A DNA stretch of 64,000 bases from Diaphorobacter ruginosibacter (GTDB lineage: Bacteria > Pseudomonadota > Gammaproteobacteria > Burkholderiales > Burkholderiaceae_C), in NCBI RefSeq assembly GCF_014395975.1, contig NZ_CP060714.1:3534001-3598000 (forward strand), in the 5' to 3' direction. A model generated the notes under the pieces. That model saw nothing but the letters and a program-made list of their open reading frames with translations, searched no databases and was not told the DNA's origin. The first letter of the stretch is position 1. The number at the start of each line of letters is the position of its first letter. This document shows positions 53,554 through 62,585 of this stretch, piece by piece. A program made the translations under genes and the position numbers.

Positions 53554-56001
53554 TCAGTGCTTGACCGAGCCCTGCTCCGCCGGATTCGCGGCGGGCGCCG
53601 CCGCCGGGGAAGCCGCAGCTGCGGCCGCGGCTGCAGCGATCTCTTCGTCGGTCAGCGGAACAGGCTGGCGAACCAGCGCCACTTCCAGCACCTTGTCGAT
53701 CCACTTGACCGGCACGATCTCGAGACCGCTCTTCACGTTGTCGGGAATCTCCTGCAGATCCTTGACGTTCTCTTCCGGGATCAGCACGGTCTTGATCCCG
53801 CCGCGCAGCGCCGCGAGCAGCTTCTCCTTCAATCCCCCGATCGCGGTGACTTCGCCGCGCAGCGTGATTTCGCCGGTCATCGCGACGTCGGCACGCACCG
53901 GGATACCCGTCAGCGCGGAAACCATGGCCGTCGTCATGGCCGCACCGGCACTCGGGCCGTCCTTGGGCGTGGCGCCATCGGGCACGTGGATGTGAATGTC
54001 GCGCTTCTCGAACACCTGGTCCTTGAGCCCCAAGCGATGCGCACGGCTGCGCACAACGGTACGGGCCGCCTCGACCGACTCCTTCATCACGTCGCCCAGC
54101 GAGCCGGTGCGCGTGACACCACCCTTGCCCGGCATGGTCGCGACTTCGATGGTCAGCAGGTCGCCGCCCACCTCGGTCCATGCCAGTCCCACGACCTGCC
54201 CGACCTGGTCTTCCTTCTCGGCGTGGCCATAGTTGAACTTGCGCACGCCCAGGTACTCGGCCAGGTTCTCGGCATTCACCTTCACCTGCGGGGCCACCTG
54301 CTTGAGCAGCAACTGCTTGACCACCTTGCGGCAGATCTTGGAGATTTCGCGTTCGAGCGAGCGCACACCGGCTTCACGCGTGTAGTAACGCACGATGTCG
54401 CGCACGGCGCTTTCCTGCACCTCGAGCTCTTCGGACTTGAGGCCGTTGTTCTCCATCTGCTTGGGCAGCAGGTACTTCATCGCGATGTTGGTCTTCTCGT
54501 CCTCGGTGTAGCCCGAGAGACGGATGACTTCCATGCGATCGAGCAGCGCCGGCGGAATGTTCATCGAGTTCGAGGTCGCGACGAACATCACGTCGGACAG
54601 GTCGAAGTCCACTTCCACATAGTGATCGCCGAACTTGCTGTTCTGCTCGGGGTCAAGCACTTCCAGCAGCGCGCTGGAAGGGTCGCCGCGGAAATCCATG
54701 CCCAGCTTGTCGATCTCGTCGAGCAGGAACAGCGGATTGCGCGTACCGGCCTTGTTCAGGCTCTGCAGCACCTTGCCCGGCATCGCGCCGATGTAGGTGC
54801 GGCGGTGGCCACGGATCTCGGCCTCGTCGCGCATGCCGCCGAGCGCCATGCGCACGTACTTGCGCCCGGTGGCCTTGGCGATCGACTGGCCGAGCGAGGT
54901 CTTGCCCACGCCTGGTGGGCCCACGAGGCACAGGATCGGCGCCTTGACCTTGTCCACGCGTTGCTGCACTGCAAGATACTCGAGGATGCGGTCCTTGACC
55001 TTTTCGAGGCCGTAGTGGTCCTCGTTCAGCACGTCTTCCGCGAACTGCAGGTCATGCTTGATCTTGGTCTTCTTGCTCCACGGCAGGCCGGTGAGCACGT
55101 CGATGTAGTTGCGCACCACGGTCGCTTCGGCGGACATGGGTGACATGAGCTTGAGCTTCTTGAGCTCGGCCTCGGCCTTCTTGCGTGCCTCCTGCGGCAT
55201 GCGGGCGGCCTTGATCTTCTTCTCGATCTCCTCGATGTCGGCGCCTTCCTCGCCCTCGCCGAGCTCCTTCTGGATGGCCTTGACCTGCTCGTTCAGGTAG
55301 AAGTCGCGCTGGTTCTTCTCCATCTGGCGCTTGACGCGGCCACGGATGCGCTTGTCGACGTTGAGGATGTCGACCTCGCGCTCAAGCTGCTCGAACAGGT
55401 TCTCGAGCCGGCCCTTCACATCGGCCATGTCGAGCACGAGCTGCTTGTTCTCGAGCTTGAGCGGCAGGTGCGCGGCGATGGTGTCGGCCAGGCGGCCCGG
55501 ATCATCGATGCTGGAGATGGAAGTGAGGATCTCCGAAGGGATCTTCTTGTTGAGCTTGACGTACTGGTCGAACTGCTGCATCACGGCGCGGCGCAGCGCC
55601 TCGATCTCGCTCGACTGCGGATCGTCAGGCACGGGCGTCGCCAGCGGCGTGACGTGTGCCAGGAAATGCGTTTCGGCGTCGTTGATGGAGTCGACCTTGG
55701 CGCGCTGCTGGCCCTCGACCAGCACCTTCACGGTGCCATCGGGCAGCTTGAGCATCTGCAGGATGGTCGAGACGCAGCCCACCTCGAACATGTCTTCTAC
55801 CGAAGGCTCGTCCTTGGCTGCGGTCTTCTGCGCCACCAGCATGATGCGGCGGTCGGCTTCCATGGCCAGTTCCAGCGCCTTGATGCTCTTGGGGCGTCCC
55901 ACGAACAATGGAATGACCATGTGTGGGAACACCACGACATCCCGAAGCGGGAGCAGCGGCAGGTCGATGGGGGTTGCGGGAAGTGGAGTGTTTCCGGACA
56001 T
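53554..56001 (-). CDS. lon: ATP-dependent protease Lon
   Basis: 815-residue AAA+ serine protease degrading misfolded and regulatory proteins. The N-terminal substrate domain begins LPLLPLRDVVVFPHMVIPLFVGR; Walker A is GPPGVGKTSL; the catalytic dyad is S684 (KDGPSAGAAM) and K727 (GGLKEKLLAA). The C-terminal tail is a low-complexity Ala-rich run after DEEI. AAAGGA precedes the ATG. It follows clpX in the same direction, completing the tig-clpP-clpX-lon block. Confidence 0.98.
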   Translation of the reverse strand: MSGNTPLPATPIDLPLLPLRDVVVFPHMVIPLFVGRPKSIKALELAMEADRRIMLVAQKTAAKDEPSVEDMFEVGCVSTILQMLKLPDGTVKVLVEGQQRAKVDSINDAETHFLAHVTPLATPVPDDPQSSEIEALRRAVMQQFDQYVKLNKKIPSEILTSISSIDDPGRLADTIAAHLPLKLENKQLVLDMADVKGRLENLFEQLEREVDILNVDKRIRGRVKRQMEKNQRDFYLNEQVKAIQKELGEGEEGADIEEIEKKIKAARMPQEARKKAEAELKKLKLMSPMSAEATVVRNYIDVLTGLPWSKKTKIKHDLQFAEDVLNEDHYGLEKVKDRILEYLAVQQRVDKVKAPILCLVGPPGVGKTSLGQSIAKATGRKYVRMALGGMRDEAEIRGHRRTYIGAMPGKVLQSLNKAGTRNPLFLLDEIDKLGMDFRGDPSSALLEVLDPEQNSKFGDHYVEVDFDLSDVMFVATSNSMNIPPALLDRMEVIRLSGYTEDEKTNIAMKYLLPKQMENNGLKSEELEVQESAVRDIVRYYTREAGVRSLEREISKICRKVVKQLLLKQVAPQVKVNAENLAEYLGVRKFNYGHAEKEDQVGQVVGLAWTEVGGDLLTIEVATMPGKGGVTRTGSLGDVMKESVEAARTVVRSRAHRLGLKDQVFEKRDIHIHVPDGATPKDGPSAGAAMTTAMVSALTGIPVRADVAMTGEITLRGEVTAIGGLKEKLLAALRGGIKTVLIPEENVKDLQEIPDNVKSGLEIVPVKWIDKVLEVALVRQPVPLTDEEIAAAAAAAAASPAAAPAANPAEQGSVKH

Positions 56002-56157
56002 GCAAAATCCTTTAATAGCACCCTGGAGGTGAGGCCGCGGGTTTCATATTTCAACCCGCCGCGCAGTAGGCCTTGTCCATGGGGCTTGGCGCACTGCGGC
56101 GGCAGATCACGGTCTCTGGCTGCGCGTCCGCCGCGCGCAGCGTGGGATCGGACGGAA

Positions 56158-57423
56158 TCAGGCCGTCTTGGCCGCCTCGCGGTACACGAGCAGCGGCGGC
56201 TTGTCTTCTTCGATGGTGGACTCGTCGACCACCACCTTCTCGACGTTGTCGGCCGTGGGCAGGTCGAACATGGTGCCGATCAGCGCCTGCTCCATGATCG
56301 AACGCAGTCCGCGCGCACCGGTCTTGCGGGCCAGCGCCTTGCGGGCGATCGCCTTCAGACCCGCGGGGCGGATCTCCAGCTCCACGCCTTCCATCGCGAG
56401 CAGCTTGCTGTATTGCTTGACCAGCGCATTCTTGGGCTCGGTCAGGATCTGCACCAGCGCATCCTCGCTCAGTTCGGCCAGCGAGGTGACGACGGGCATG
56501 CGCCCCACCAGCTCGGGAATCAGGCCGAACTTGATCAGGTCCTCGGGCTCGATCTCCTGGAAAACCTCGGAGATGGAACGCTGCTTCTTGCTCTTGACCG
56601 TGGCGCCGAAGCCGATGCCCGAGGCCTCGGTGCGGTTCTCGATCACCTTCTCGAGGCCCGCGAACGCACCGCCGCAGATGAACAGGATGTTGGTCGTGTC
56701 GATCTGCAGGAAGTCCTGGTTCGGATGCTTGCGCCCGCCCTGCGGCGGCACGCTGGCCATGGTGCCCTCGATGAGCTTGAGCAGCGCCTGCTGCACGCCC
56801 TCGCCCGACACGTCGCGGGTGATGCTGGGGTTGTCGCTCTTGCGCGAGATCTTGTCGATTTCGTCGATGTAGACGATGCCGCGCTGGGCGCGCTCCACGT
56901 CGTAGTTGCAGCTCTGCAGCAGCTTCTGCACGATGTTCTCGACGTCCTCGCCCACATAGCCGGCTTCGGTCAGCGTGGTGGCATCCGCCATCACGAACGG
57001 CACGTCCAGCTGGCGGGCCAGGGTCTGGGCAAGCAGCGTCTTGCCCGAGCCGGTCGGGCCAATCAGCAGGATGTTGCTCTTGGCGAGCTCGACGTCATCC
57101 TTGCCGGCCCGATCCTTATGGCGCAGGCGCTTGTAGTGGTTGTAGACCGCCACGGCGAGCGTGCGCTTGGCCTTTTCCTGGCCAATCACATAGTTGTCGA
57201 GGTTGGCCTTGATTTCTGCAGGCGCGGGCAGATCACCGCGACCCTCGCGGCCAGCGTCGCTGGCCTGGGGTTCGTCACGGATGATCTCGTTGCACAGATC
57301 GATGCACTCGTCGCAGATGAACACCGACGGACCGGCGATCAACTTCTTCACCTCGTGCTGGCTTTTGCCGCAGAAGGTGCAGTAGAGGTTTTTCTCGCTG
57401 GAAGAGCCTTTTTTCTCGGCCAT
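56158..57423 (-). CDS. clpX: ATP-dependent Clp protease ATP-binding subunit ClpX
   Basis: 421-residue AAA+ unfoldase that feeds ClpP. The N-terminal zinc finger is C15, C18, C37, C40; Walker A is GPTGSGKT at 122-129; Walker B is IVYIDEIDKI; pore and ClpP-binding loops are visible (GYVGEDVE, the tripeptide FGL in KFGLIPELVGR). It lies 202 bases downstream of clpP. Confidence 0.98.
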   Translation of the reverse strand: MAEKKGSSSEKNLYCTFCGKSQHEVKKLIAGPSVFICDECIDLCNEIIRDEPQASDAGREGRGDLPAPAEIKANLDNYVIGQEKAKRTLAVAVYNHYKRLRHKDRAGKDDVELAKSNILLIGPTGSGKTLLAQTLARQLDVPFVMADATTLTEAGYVGEDVENIVQKLLQSCNYDVERAQRGIVYIDEIDKISRKSDNPSITRDVSGEGVQQALLKLIEGTMASVPPQGGRKHPNQDFLQIDTTNILFICGGAFAGLEKVIENRTEASGIGFGATVKSKKQRSISEVFQEIEPEDLIKFGLIPELVGRMPVVTSLAELSEDALVQILTEPKNALVKQYSKLLAMEGVELEIRPAGLKAIARKALARKTGARGLRSIMEQALIGTMFDLPTADNVEKVVVDESTIEEDKPPLLVYREAAKTA

Positions 57424-57625
57424 GGAAACAATGCCTTATGACAAGGAACGTAGTCTGATGATAACGAAATAAAAAACGGCGCTTCTCCTGATGCTTTTTG
57501 TGGTTTTTGCCTCGGCCGGAATGATGCCCGCCGAGACAACCTGCTCCCACAACAGGCCCGGAAGAAACGCCTCGCCCCGCAGCACCGCCATTGGGCGGCG
57601 CCGCCGACGTCAGACCATCGGATGA

Positions 57626-58234
57626 TCAGGGGCGCTTGGAGATGACCTCGTCCACGAGGCCGTACTCCTTGGCTTCGGGAGCCGTCATGAAGTAGTCGCG
57701 CTCGGTATCGGCCTTCACCTTCTCGTAGGGCTGGCCGGTGCGTTCGGCCAGGATGCGGTTCATCTGCTCCTTGGTGCGCAGGATGTCGCGCGCATGGATC
57801 TCGATGTCGGTCGCCTGGCCACGGGCGCCGCCCAGCACCTGGTGGATCATGATCTTGGAGTTAGGCAGCGAGAAGCGCTTGCCCTTGGCTCCGGCCGCCA
57901 GCAGGAACGCACCCATGCTCGCCGCGAAACCGCAGCACAGCGTGGAGACGTCGGGCTTGATGAACTGCATGGTGTCGTAGATCGCCATGCCGGCCGTCAC
58001 GCTGCCGCCGGGGGAATTGATGTAGAACGAAATGTCCTTGTCGGGGTTCTCGCTCTCCAGGAACAGAAGCTGCGCCACGACGAGGTTGGCGGTCTGGTCG
58101 TTGACCTCGCCCACCAGGAAGATCACGCGCTCCTTCAGGAGGCGCGAATAGATGTCATAGGAGCGTTCGCCGCGTCCCGATTGCTCGATCACCATGGGAA
58201 CCATGCCCAGGGCCTGCGTTTCCAGTGCACTCAT
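57626..58234 (-). CDS. clpP: ATP-dependent Clp protease proteolytic subunit ClpP
   Basis: Serine peptidase of 202 residues. The triad is S106 (GFAASMGAFLL), H131 (IMIHQVLGG) and D180 (DTERDYFM), at the usual spacing. The start at 58234 (MSALETQALGMVPMVIEQ) follows TGGAGA; an upstream frame to 58306 is discarded. It works with ClpX, encoded next. Confidence 0.98.
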   Translation of the reverse strand: MSALETQALGMVPMVIEQSGRGERSYDIYSRLLKERVIFLVGEVNDQTANLVVAQLLFLESENPDKDISFYINSPGGSVTAGMAIYDTMQFIKPDVSTLCCGFAASMGAFLLAAGAKGKRFSLPNSKIMIHQVLGGARGQATDIEIHARDILRTKEQMNRILAERTGQPYEKVKADTERDYFMTAPEAKEYGLVDEVISKRP

Positions 58235-58327
58235 GTATTTCTCCAGAGGGATACCGTACGAAAACCTGTACAAACCATCCTGATCGGGCGAAAGAATCCG
58301 CCCCATTCAGGTCACCAGAAATGAAAT

Positions 58328-58355
58328 GGGGCTTGCACCGCAAAGTACAAGCCCC
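58328..58355 (-). other. Stem-loop between tig and clpP
   Basis: GGGGCTTG (58328-58335) and CAAGCCCC (58348-58355) form an 8-base stem. On the minus strand it is followed by a weak T-rich tract, so it may cause partial termination after tig. Confidence 0.4.
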
Positions 58356-58415
58356 CACGTCATGGCTTTGACTTGCCGTCCATCATAGCGGCAAGACCGG
58401 GACGTCCCGCAAAGA

Positions 58416-59729
58416 TCAGGCCTGAGCGCCCATCAGATCGTCGAAGGAGATGGCCTTGTCGTTGACCTTGGCCTTTTCCAGCACGAAGTTGGTGACGTTG
58501 TTCTCGATCACGACGGCTTCCACGTCAGCCAGGCGCTGACGATCGCTGAAGTACCAGCGCACCACGTCTTCCGGCTTCTCGTAGCTGGCGGCCAGCTCGT
58601 CGATATGCGCCTTCAGTTGCTCGGGAGTGGCTTCCAGCTTGTTGGCCTTGACCAGCTCGGCCACCACCAGGCCCAGGCGCACGCGGCGCTCGGCCTGAGG
58701 ACGGAACACGTCCTCTGGGATCTCGGCCTTGTCGGCGTCCTTGATGCCGCGCTGCTTCAGGTCAGCAATCGCGCCATCACGCAGGCGGCTGATTTCGGAC
58801 AGCACGCTGGCGTTGGGCAGGTCCAGCTCAGCCTTGGACACCAGAGCGTCCATCACGGCCTGCTTGTTGCGTGCCTGCAGGCGGAACTTCACTTCACGCT
58901 CGAGGTTGGTGCGGATGTCGCCGCGCAGGCCGTCGACGGTGCCGTCGGCAATGCCCAGCGACTTGGCGAACTGCTCGTTCACTTCAGGCAGGTGGGCCGC
59001 TTCGATCTTCTTGACGGTGACGAGGAAGTCGGCGGTCTTGCCGGCCACTTCCTGGCCATGGTAGTCCTCGGGGAAAGCCAGCGGGAATGTCTTGCTTTCA
59101 CCAGCCTTCAGGCCGCGCACTGCGTCTTCGAATTCCTTGAGCATCTGGCCTTCGCCAACCAGGAACTGGAAGTCTTCAGCCTTGCCGCCGGCGAAGGTTT
59201 CGCCATCGATCTTGCCTTCGAAGTCCACGGTCACGCGGTCGCCGTCGTCGGCACCGGCATCCTTGGCGCGTTGCGCGAAGGTGCGGCGCTGCTTGCGCAG
59301 GATGTCCAGCGTCTTGTCGATGGCGGCGTCGGTCACTTCGGCGGAAACCTTTTCCACTTCGGCGGAAGCCAGATCACCGATCTTCACTTCGGGGAACACT
59401 TCGAACACGGCGTCAAAGGACACTTCGCCTTCCGGCGCGCCGTCCTTCTCGGTGATGCGGGGCTGGCCTGCGACGCGCAGGTTGGCTTCGTTGGCGGCCT
59501 GGGCAAATGCCTCGCCGACCTTGTCGTTCATCACTTCGTATTGAACGGAATAGCCATAACGCTGAGCGACAACGCTCATCGGCACCTTGCCGGGACGGAA
59601 GCCGTCCATCTTCACGGTGCGTGCCAGACGCTTCAGACGCGATTCGACTTCGTTCTGAATCGAGGCAACGGGCAGGCTCAGCGTGATTTTGCGCTCGAGC
59701 TTCTCAAGATTTTCAACAGTTACGGCCAT
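58416..59729 (-). CDS. tig: Trigger factor
   Basis: Ribosome-associated chaperone and peptidyl-prolyl isomerase of 437 residues. The N-terminal ribosome-binding domain has the signature GFRPGKVPMSVVAQRYG; the FKBP-like domain (about 150-245, GDRVTVDFEGKIDGETFAGG) and the helical C-terminal chaperone domain follow. TAGGAAC lies before the ATG. First gene of the protein quality block. Confidence 0.97.
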   Translation of the reverse strand: MAVTVENLEKLERKITLSLPVASIQNEVESRLKRLARTVKMDGFRPGKVPMSVVAQRYGYSVQYEVMNDKVGEAFAQAANEANLRVAGQPRITEKDGAPEGEVSFDAVFEVFPEVKIGDLASAEVEKVSAEVTDAAIDKTLDILRKQRRTFAQRAKDAGADDGDRVTVDFEGKIDGETFAGGKAEDFQFLVGEGQMLKEFEDAVRGLKAGESKTFPLAFPEDYHGQEVAGKTADFLVTVKKIEAAHLPEVNEQFAKSLGIADGTVDGLRGDIRTNLEREVKFRLQARNKQAVMDALVSKAELDLPNASVLSEISRLRDGAIADLKQRGIKDADKAEIPEDVFRPQAERRVRLGLVVAELVKANKLEATPEQLKAHIDELAASYEKPEDVVRWYFSDRQRLADVEAVVIENNVTNFVLEKAKVNDKAISFDDLMGAQA

Positions 59730-60253
59730 GGTAGTTCCTAGTGTCAGGGCTGTGGACCGAGCCGACTGCAGCGCAGGCAGTCTGCACCGTGTTCCGCCAA
59801 AGTCTCACTTGCGTGTACGCGCCGCACCCCATCCAGGAAGACAGGGCCCGCCGCGTGTATCAATAACCTATAGGGTATTTTTTCTTCGCACCCGATAAAC
59901 CGGGTAAATGCAGGGCCAAGGCCGGACAAATTCCAGCTTTGGATTGCGCGAAACCGAACATTATACCCAGCGCCCTTCCGCACGATCCGAACGACGGGCG
60001 CCCCTGGTGGATGGAGACTGGCCGGGACAACGAAAACCCCAGTGCCGCACTGCGTGGCGCGCCTATTCCTTCCGCCGGGAAAGGACTTCCCGCACTGCAC
60101 GCCCACCCAGGATCGCAAGGCTCGCGATGTGGCGCCTGCCGCGCATCGCGGATGCACCATGTTGTTAACTCACTGCAACACTTTGACGATTGAGCGCCTG
60201 GTTCTTCACACAACACAAATAGCAACGATTATCATTTAGACTTTTATCATCAA
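59730..60253. other. Divergent intergenic region between tig and the iron operon; no supported gene
   Basis: About 520 bases. It holds the tig promoter (minus strand), perhaps at the AT-rich patch 59868-59890 with a TATAGG box, and the iron operon promoter at the right end with a Fur-like site. Short open frames have no features. Confidence 0.5.
60220..60238 (+). promoter_or_regulatory. Probable Fur box of the iron uptake operon
   Basis: The stretch AGCAACGATTATCATTT contains the half-site ATTATCA of the Fur consensus with a weaker left half. It lies about 20 bases before the first gene of an operon that ends in a TonB receptor, as expected for iron control. Confidence 0.5.
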
Positions 60254-60547
60254 ATGAATGCCATGTTGTGGATGCCGGGATGTCTGGCCATTGCCGCGGC
60301 CAGCTGGTTCCTGTGCCTGGCCACGCCACGCTCCTCCAGCCCCTTGCGCGGCTGGAAGGGAGCCATCGCCGGCCTCGCTCTCTGGGGGCTGGGAACCTTC
60401 ATGATTGGCCAGAGCGGCGCCGGTCTGGCGGAGACCCTTTCCGCAGGCATCGGCCTGCTGGCGCTGGCCCTTCCCTGCGCGAGCTGGTGGCTCGCATCAC
60501 GGACGGGCCGGGGAACAGCCTCGCTTCGCGAACGGAGGAAACCATGA
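60254..60547 (+). CDS. Small membrane protein of the iron uptake operon
   Basis: A 97-residue protein with three hydrophobic helices (about 8-24, 36-52, 60-80) and a basic Arg-rich C terminus. It belongs to the small membrane proteins (DUF3325/DUF3649 kind) that precede PepSY proteins and TonB receptors in Burkholderiales iron loci; which DUF is not settled. Its stop overlaps the next ATG as ATGA. Confidence 0.7.
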   Translation: MNAMLWMPGCLAIAAASWFLCLATPRSSSPLRGWKGAIAGLALWGLGTFMIGQSGAGLAETLSAGIGLLALALPCASWWLASRTGRGTASLRERRKP

Positions 60548-60858
60548 GCGCAAGCGATTTCGCCGAGGGCGGCGCAACCCCTCGCAAGGCGGCCGAGCCC
60601 CGCCACCTGTTCTTCAAGGGCATCGCCGGGCTGCTGCTGGGTTTCCCGTTCTCGCTGTGGACGAGCTGGCTGCTCATGTACACCGGACTCGGCCCTGCCG
60701 TGGCTCCGGCGCGCGATCAGGTCGCCATGTGGATCGTGATACCACTGTGGTGCACGGTCTTTTCAATCGTTTTCCTGGCCCGCAGCCGCGCACGATGCGT
60801 GGGGGGGCTGGTGCTGGCCAACGCGGTGGTCGGCGGCTTGTGGTGGGTGATGCAATGA
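60544..60858 (+). CDS. Second small membrane protein of the iron uptake operon
   Basis: A 104-residue protein with three helices (LFFKGIAGLLLGFPFSLWTSWLLMY, MWIVIPLWCTVFSIVFLA, GLVLANAVVGGLWWVM). Its role in iron uptake is inferred from position. ATGA overlaps at both ends join it translationally to its neighbours. Confidence 0.7.
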   Translation: MSASDFAEGGATPRKAAEPRHLFFKGIAGLLLGFPFSLWTSWLLMYTGLGPAVAPARDQVAMWIVIPLWCTVFSIVFLARSRARCVGGLVLANAVVGGLWWVMQ

Positions 60859-62504
60859 AGATCAAGGCACAGACGCTGCGCGACTACCTCGATGTCCACA
60901 GCTGGGTGGGCATCGTCTGCGGGTTGCTTCTTTTCATCGCGTTCTATGCGGGCGCGTTCTCCATGCTGGAGCCGGAAATCCGCCGCTGGACGCAGGCCCC
61001 CATCTCCAGTGCCAATGTCAGCCACGACACGGACGAGGCCTTCGCGCAATTCCTGGCACAGCACCCCGATGCCAAGGGCCGCCTGAGCCTGCGCCTGGCG
61101 CAGGACGGCCGCTCCACGCCCCTGCTGCGCCTGGGCAACCGTGGCCAGGAAGAACAATGGTACGAGTTGCACAAGGACGGCGTGGTCCGCGAAGTCCCCC
61201 TCGGCCAGGAAGCGAACGACAGCGGAAACTTCGTCGACTACCTGCACCGCAAGGGCGGCCTGCCGCTGTCGCTCGAAGTGGCGGAGCCGATCATCGGCAT
61301 TGTGTCGCTGCTGTATGCGCTAGCGCTGGTATCGGGCGTGATCGTGCTCCTGCCCTCGCTCGTCAAGGACCTGTTCTACCTGCGCATCGGCGCCAACATC
61401 AAGCGCATGTGGCTTGACGTACACAACCTGCTGGGCGTTGCCAGCCTGCCGTTCCATCTCGTGATTGCACTGAGCGCGGCCGTGTTCGGTCTGCACGACT
61501 GGATCTACGACGCGCAGGACAAGTTCATCTATCGCGATGGACTGCAGGCCACGGTACAGCGTGACAGCGTGAAGCACCCGAATGTGGAGCGCTCCCAATG
61601 GCTGCCTCCCAGCGAACTGGTCCGCAAGGTGCGTGAGCAGGTTCCCGGCTTCGAGCCCGTGGCACTCGACTATGTGGGGCTCGGGGGCAAGCGCACCACG
61701 CTGCTGGTGGCGGGCGGAGACGACCGGTATTTCAAGCGCGGCTCCCAGTATGGCTTCGCCTTTGTGAACCTGGGCACGGGCGAGATCTACGACAAGATCT
61801 ATTTCCCCGGGGCCAAGGACAGCGCACTGAGCGCATCGCTCGTCAGCTTCTTCTCCCTGCATTTCGGCAGCTTCGGAGGCGACCCGGTGCGCGTGCTCTA
61901 CGTGCTGCTCGGACTGAGCGGAGCACTGCTGTTCTACACGGGCAACCTGCTGTGGATAGAAACCCGCACCAAACGCGCGCGCAAGACGCAGGACATCGAG
62001 CACCGGCCGCTGCATGTGCGCATCCTGTCGGGTGTCACGCTCGGCGTATGCCTGGGATGCGCCGCGGCGCTGCCCGCGACGCTGGTGGCCTCGCGCCTGT
62101 TCGCGCCGCACCTGGCCAACGTGGACAGTATCGATCTCGTGCACCAGTCCACGTTCTATGTCCTGCTGTTCGGCTGCGTCGCACTCGCCCTGCGCATGAG
62201 CGCCGCGCGCGCCGCCGTCCCCCTGCTGTGGTTCACCGCAGCGTGCAACGCGCTGCTGCCACTGGTGGCGCTGCTGCAATACGCCGCGCCGTCGATCTCT
62301 GGCAGCGTGGCCCCAAGGAACCATTCATCCGGTTTCCTGCTGCTTGAAGGCCTGTGTGCCCTGCTCGCCCTGTTCTTCGGCTGGCTGGCGATGCGCCAGC
62401 GCCGTGGACAGGCGGCCAAGGCCGTTGAGGCATCCACCCGGGCGGGAGCATCCCTGCCACGCCCGGAACTGGAAGCCAGTCCGCTTCGCACCCAGGCGGA
62501 CTGA
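60855..62504 (+). CDS. PepSY domain-containing membrane protein (iron-uptake associated)
   Basis: A 549-residue inner-membrane protein with the PepSY-TM layout: LRDYLDVHSWVGIVCGLLLFIAFYAGAFSML at the start, a periplasmic PepSY part, HNLLGVASLPFHLVIALSAAVFG helices with histidines, and four further helices in the C-terminal half. Such proteins are thought to reduce ferric siderophores or haem in the periplasm. Coupled by ATGA to the preceding gene and followed by the TonB receptor. Confidence 0.87.
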   Translation: MKIKAQTLRDYLDVHSWVGIVCGLLLFIAFYAGAFSMLEPEIRRWTQAPISSANVSHDTDEAFAQFLAQHPDAKGRLSLRLAQDGRSTPLLRLGNRGQEEQWYELHKDGVVREVPLGQEANDSGNFVDYLHRKGGLPLSLEVAEPIIGIVSLLYALALVSGVIVLLPSLVKDLFYLRIGANIKRMWLDVHNLLGVASLPFHLVIALSAAVFGLHDWIYDAQDKFIYRDGLQATVQRDSVKHPNVERSQWLPPSELVRKVREQVPGFEPVALDYVGLGGKRTTLLVAGGDDRYFKRGSQYGFAFVNLGTGEIYDKIYFPGAKDSALSASLVSFFSLHFGSFGGDPVRVLYVLLGLSGALLFYTGNLLWIETRTKRARKTQDIEHRPLHVRILSGVTLGVCLGCAAALPATLVASRLFAPHLANVDSIDLVHQSTFYVLLFGCVALALRMSAARAAVPLLWFTAACNALLPLVALLQYAAPSISGSVAPRNHSSGFLLLEGLCALLALFFGWLAMRQRRGQAAKAVEASTRAGASLPRPELEASPLRTQAD

Positions 62505-62585
62505 TTGCACAGCCCCGTCGAGGCCCGTGTCCGGGCCTCGACCAGCCACCCCATTTTGTTTTCATCATCCATCGAGTTCATATCC

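Noticed and set aside
55468..57441. 657-codon plus-strand frame opposite lon and clpX
   Set aside because: Antisense shadow of two unmistakable genes, His/Leu/Gly-rich, no domain.
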